DNA from: Pigoraptor vietnamica
Taxonomy: Eukaryota; Opisthokonta; Filasterea
Length of the DNA: 20,717 nt
NCBI GenBank assembly: GCA_943704525.1
Contig: CALSCQ010002968.1
Span: 1 to 20,717, forward strand
Direction of reading: 5' to 3'
Position numbers and translations under genes: made by a program
The notes under the pieces: model-generated
Database searches by the model: none
What the model saw: only the letters and a program-made list of their open reading frames with translations
What the model was told of the DNA's origin: nothing
Part shown: one piece after another, positions 16,660 to 20,717 of the stretch
How the letters are laid out: each line of letters starts with the position of its first letter
Position numbering within the stretch: the first letter of the stretch is position 1

Positions 16660-19600
16660 ATGGAGGGTTCCGAAGCCCACCTCCAGTGCCCGCATTGCGC
16701 GGCAGCGTGAGTGACGCACTTTCTGTGCGCTTGGAGATGCCCTTTGCCCCAGCTCCTCAGCACTCGACTGGTGGGGATCTAACCCCTCCGACTGCCCGTA
16801 CAGGATCAAGCCCAAAAACCCCCTCCCCTCCGGCGTGTACTCTGGCCGCTGCAAGAGCTGCGGCAAGTCGTTCACCTTTCGCGCTGTGCGTGCGAGTGAA
16901 GATGGCGCGACGCAGCGGGTTGCGCGCGCCCCTTCGGACGCCGCGGCGGTCTTTGCGGGGTCGTCTGAGCTCAACTTTGTGCTCAACGGACAGAACGTGC
17001 GCATCACGAACCCCGACCCTAGCATGACGCTGAACGAGTTCATTCGCTCGCGGCGCAATCTCACGGGGACGAAGCGCTCGTGCAACGAGGGCGGCTGCGG
17101 CGCCTGCGTCGTCGCCATGTCGCGCGATGGAACGACCGTCGCCGTCAATTCCGTGGGTGTCGTTTAGTATCGGAGCGAAAGTGTGGTACAGTGTGTGTGT
17201 GTATGTGTGTGCGTGCGTGCTGTGTGGCGTGCGCTGAGATTTCTGTGCGCTGTTCGTAGTGCCTGAAGCCTCTCTGCGCCGTCGACGGATGGACAGTGAC
17301 GACGACCGAGGGCATCGGCAGGTGCGTTTGAGACCCCTTGTGTGCCGCCACTGTGTTACGCTCAGCCGCCCTAATGTAACAACCTGTTACCCACGCAGCA
17401 ACAAGGCCGGCTTCCACCCCGTGCAGGAGAAGATTGCGTCGGGCAACGGCAGCCAGTGCGGCTTCTGCACGCCGGGCATGGTCATGTCGATGTACAGGTG
17501 CGTGCGCCGTGCGTGCTGCTCACGTGGGGGTGCGCCGTGCGTGCTGCTCACGTGGGCGTGCGCTGTGCGTATTGTGTCGCGTGGGGGCGTGTACCGTGGC
17601 GTGTGGTTATGCGCGTGCAATTGAGTTTGAATGCGGCCATTGTCAGCCCCCGAAAGTGGCTAAAATCGCCCATTCTCCACCCGCAGCCTTCTGCAGAGCA
17701 ACCCCACGCCCACGATGCAGGACGTCGAGGACGCCTTCGACGGCAACATCTGCCGCTGCACGGGATACCGCCCCATCCTCGAGGCATTCAAGTCGTTCGC
17801 CATCGACGCCCCGCACCACGCGACCTACGGTGGCATTGCCGATATTGAGGAGGCTGCGCGCAAGGCCTCTGCGGGCGGCGTGTGCGCGTCTGCCGCCGGC
17901 GGGTGCAGCTCTGGCGGGTGCGGCTCTGGCGGCTGCGGGTGCGCCAAGTCGGGCTCGTGCGGGTCGAAGGGCGCTTGCGGTGACATGCCCACGTGCTCGT
18001 TCCGCCCCATCGGCACCAAGTGCCCTGGCGTGGCGGCGTGCAACGTCCCGTCGACGTCACTCTCGGGCGGCTGCGTGCCGTGTGCGTCCGGTGTGGGTGC
18101 CGTGCCCGCGCGCGCACTCCGCTTCGCCGCGAACGGCGTCACGTGGTACCAGCCGACGACGCTGACGGACGCATTTGTGCTGATGCGCCAGCACGCGGGG
18201 GCCTACAAGCTCGTCGCCGGTAACACGGGCACGGGCATCTTCAAGGACGACAAGGCGCCCGTCCTCATCGACATCCGCTGCATTCCCGAGCTCTCGGTCG
18301 TTTCGGCGGACGCGCAGAAGGGCGTCACCATTGGCGCCGCCGTGACGATTACCGGCGTCATTGCGACGCTCACGGCGAACTCTGCGCTTTCGGCGTCGTA
18401 CGCCACGGCCGTCGCGCACCTCAAGAAGATCGCCGGCAAGCCCGTCCGCAACGTGAGTGGCGGCTCGCTTCATTCTTGCGTTGTTCTTGTTTTAATGGCT
18501 GTGTGCGTGTGCGTGTGTGTGCGTGTGTGCTTATCTTCCAACGTGAGTCGGACCGTACTTGTTTTGCGGTGTTGTGTTTCTAACGGCGTTTGTGTGTGTG
18601 CGCTCCTGCAGGCGGCCACGTGGGCCGGCAACCTGATGCTCGTGCACAACCACGCCGACTTCCCCTCGGACATGTGCACCGTGCTCGCGGGCCTCGGCGC
18701 GACCGTGCGCGTGGACTCGTGCACGGGCACGTCGATGGTGGGGGTTATGGACCTCCTCACGCTCGACATGACGGGTCGCATCATCACTTCGGTGACGATT
18801 CCCGTGCTCGCCGCCGACGAGGTGTTCCAGTCGTACAAGGTCATGCCCCGCCACACGGTCAGTGCCCTCCGCCGCACACTTTGATGTCGCCAGCTTGATT
18901 CAGAGACGGATGTTTGTCGACCCTGCCGTGTCTCTGAAAGAGAGAATACCCTCGGCTGTGTCGTGGTTGGGTATGTTCTCACGTGACGTTTGGCCCGTTT
19001 TGCAGAACGCGCACGCGTACGTGAACGCGGCCTTCCGCTTCAAGCTGGACGCGTCCCAGCGCATCTCGTCGCCCGTGCTCATCTACGGCGGCATTGGCCC
19101 TGAGCTTGTGCGCGCGTCGGCGACCGAGGCGTATCTCAGCGGGCAGTCGCTCACGGACGTGACGCTCGGCGGGGCGGTGACGAGCCTCATGAAGGAGCTT
19201 GTGCCTGACAACCCGCCGGTGGCGGCGAGTCCGGACTACCGCAAGGGCCTCGCGGCGTCTCTCCTCTTCAAGTTTATCGTGAAGGTAAGTGTTTTTCTGT
19301 GGCCATTGTCGCACCGACGTGCACGTCCCTCCCTCCCATCGACACTGCGCGATGCGGTGCTTCCACATCAATCCTCCGTGAATTTCGGTCTATTCGTTCA
19401 AAAGCTGAGCTGCGTCCCCATCGCAGCTCGTGGGCGCCAAGGCGGACCCGCGGGTGCAGTCGGCTGGCACGGAGTTTGTGCGGCCGGTGTCTTCGGGTGT
19501 CCAGTCGTTCACGTCGGACCAGTCTGAGTACCCCGTCTCGCAGCCCGTCGTCAAGCTCTCGTCGCACATTCAGGTGCGTCGTGCGCGTCGGCAGCAAAAA

Positions 19601-20599
19601 AAAAGCCCAAATGTCACTGTTGTAGTACACACTGTGTGCGCTGCGGTCACTTGTGCTCACAACTTACTCCTTGCTTGCTGCAGGCGAGCGGTGAGGCGCA
19701 GTACACGGAGGATATTCCCCCGCCCTCGAACACTCTCTTCGGCGCCTTCGTCATTACGACTGTCGGCTCTGCGACGATTGCGTCGATCGATGCCACGGCG
19801 GCGCTGGTGCGTGCGCATTCTGTGTGCCAGTCGTTACCGTGTGTTATGTGCCAGTCGTTACCGCGTATGTTGTGTGCCTTGGACGCGCCCACCCGCCTGC
19901 TTTCGGGGCTGACTTGCGTGCTTGGCTGTCGCAGGCGATGCCCGGCGTCGTGCGCTTCCTGACGGCGAAGGACATTCCCGCGAAGGGCCAGAACAACTGC
20001 AGTCCGGACACGCCCGAGGAGCTCTTCTGCTCTGGCACCGTGCTGTATGCCGGTCAATCGGTCGGACTCATCGTCGCCGACACGCAGGCGCACGCGGACG
20101 CCGCCGCCAAGGCCGTGGTGGTCACTTACACGAACGTGCAGAAGCCCATCCTCACGATCCAGGACGCCGTCGCCGCGAAGAAGTTTTTTGACAACCCCAT
20201 TCCGCCCCTCGCGATGGGCGACGTCGACAAGGCCTTCCCCACGTGCGCGCACGTGATTGAGGGGTCGGTCGAGTGCGGCAGCCAGTACCACTTCCACCTG
20301 GAGACGCAGGTGACGCTCGCCGTGCCCGAGGACAACGGCGGCTTCACGATCCACTCTGCCGCGCAGTGGCCTGACTACGTGCAGAAGTCGGTGTCGCAGA
20401 CGACGGGCGTCCCCATCAACATGGTGTCGGTCGAGGTCAAGCGCGTGGGCGGCGCATACGGCGGCAAGATCACGCGCAACCTGTCGACGGCGTCGGCGGC
20501 GGCGGTCGCTGCGTCGGTGCTCGGGTGCACCGTGCGCGTCGCGGTGAACCTCGAGACGAACATGGCGATGATTGGAAAGCGCCACCCCTTCCTCGCCAA
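16660..20599 (+). CDS. Xanthine dehydrogenase/aldehyde oxidase with N-terminal zinc ribbon, partial
   Basis: A molybdenum hydroxylase of purine or aldehyde oxidation. The window has ten exons: 16660-16706, 16804-17152, 17260-17321, 17399-17497, 17687-18452, 18612-18857, 19006-19284, 19427-19573, 19684-19806 and 19935-20599. They give 927 residues; a final donor (AA|gtgagc) shows that the gene runs past the right end. Residues 10-35 form a CxxC-x18-CxxC ribbon ([12 protein letters not shown]), absent from ordinary family members. Next come the plant-type 2Fe-2S domain (Cys109, Cys114, Cys117, Cys133) and the helical 2Fe-2S domain (CGFC 173-176, CRC 208-210). A Gly/Ser linker with 12 cysteines follows at about 252-318. 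The FAD domain has [11 protein letters not shown] and AATWAGNLM. The molybdopterin half begins with [14 protein letters not shown] and reaches [22 protein letters not shown] and GKRHPFLAK. The Gln before the HFHLE stretch matches the Mo-near Gln of xanthine oxidase. Residues that separate xanthine dehydrogenase from aldehyde oxidase lie mostly beyond the edge. Confidence 0.93.
17502..17590 (+). repeat. 28-base minisatellite in a xanthine dehydrogenase intron
   Basis: GTGCGCCGTGCG-TGCTGCTCACGTGGG is repeated at 17502, 17530 and, with changes, 17558. The array starts just four bases into the intron and each unit begins with a donor-like GTGCG. Confidence 0.8.
19823..19861 (+). repeat. 22-base direct repeat in a xanthine dehydrogenase intron
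   Basis: TGTGCCAGTCGTTACCG occurs at 19823-19839 and 19845-19861, inside the intron 19807-19934. A two-copy tandem duplication near the donor. Confidence 0.85.
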
Positions 20600-20616
20600 G
20601 TGAGCGTCGCATGCGG

Positions 20617-20617
<1 letters not shown>

Positions 20618-20687
<70 letters not shown>

Positions 20688-20717
20688 GTGTGTGTGTGTG
20701 TGTGTTTGTGTGTGTGT
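20618..20717. repeat. (TG)n microsatellite at the right edge
   Basis: About 50 TG units with TTG interruptions, beginning 18 bases after the last donor of xanthine dehydrogenase and running off the window. It lies in the intron after exon 10. Confidence 0.97.

Noticed and set aside
17502-17590. CRISPR-like array
   Set aside because: The 28-base units are head-to-tail tandem copies without unique spacers, inside a eukaryotic intron.

Overview
This is nuclear DNA from a GC-rich, intron-rich, probably free-living unicellular eukaryote. Conserved eukaryotic proteins are interrupted by many short introns (59 to about 230 bases). Donors are mostly GTGCGY, GTGGGY or GTACGY, and acceptors are C/T-rich followed by CAG. 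Long CA/TG dinucleotide runs lie at both window ends and inside introns. I cannot name the species. Seipin, PIG-F, SNAPC4, pinin, a Suv4-20-type SET enzyme and an AniA-like copper nitrite reductase with a mitochondrial leader fit a protist rather than an animal or plant. All exon models were built by hand from splice signals, reading-frame phase and remembered family conservation. No transcript or database evidence was available.

The window holds nine genes in perfectly alternating orientation. In order: seipin (+, 169-2005); PIG-F/GPI11 (-, 2093-3022); a Suv4-20-type histone methyltransferase with a PWWP-like module (+, 3496-6986); an unrecognised 272-residue protein (-, 7374-8878); SNAPC4-like Myb protein (+, 9044-11158); copper nitrite reductase NirK (-, 11454-12773); pinin (+, 13183-15013); a HAD-like protein (-, 15108 to about 15826); and xanthine dehydrogenase/aldehyde oxidase (+, from 16660, running off the right end). 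Every 5' end therefore faces a divergent neighbour and every 3' end a convergent one. The four divergent spacers (3023-3495, 8879-9043, 12774-13182, 15827-16659) are the likely promoters, and three of them carry short direct repeats.

The genes do not form one pathway. Seipin and PIG-F both act in the ER membrane. SNAPC4 (snRNA transcription) and pinin (splicing and exon junctions) act in nuclear RNA metabolism. The SET protein marks histone H4. NirK and the molybdenum hydroxylase are redox enzymes.

The most unusual points are four. The H4K20-type SET domain is followed in the same protein by a PWWP-like module. The xanthine dehydrogenase begins with a CxxC/CxxC zinc-ribbon-like segment and has a 12-cysteine linker. 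The NirK is intronless, AniA-like and apparently mitochondrial. The splice donors mostly lack A at +4. No CRISPR, insertion sequence, rRNA or tRNA gene was recognised.
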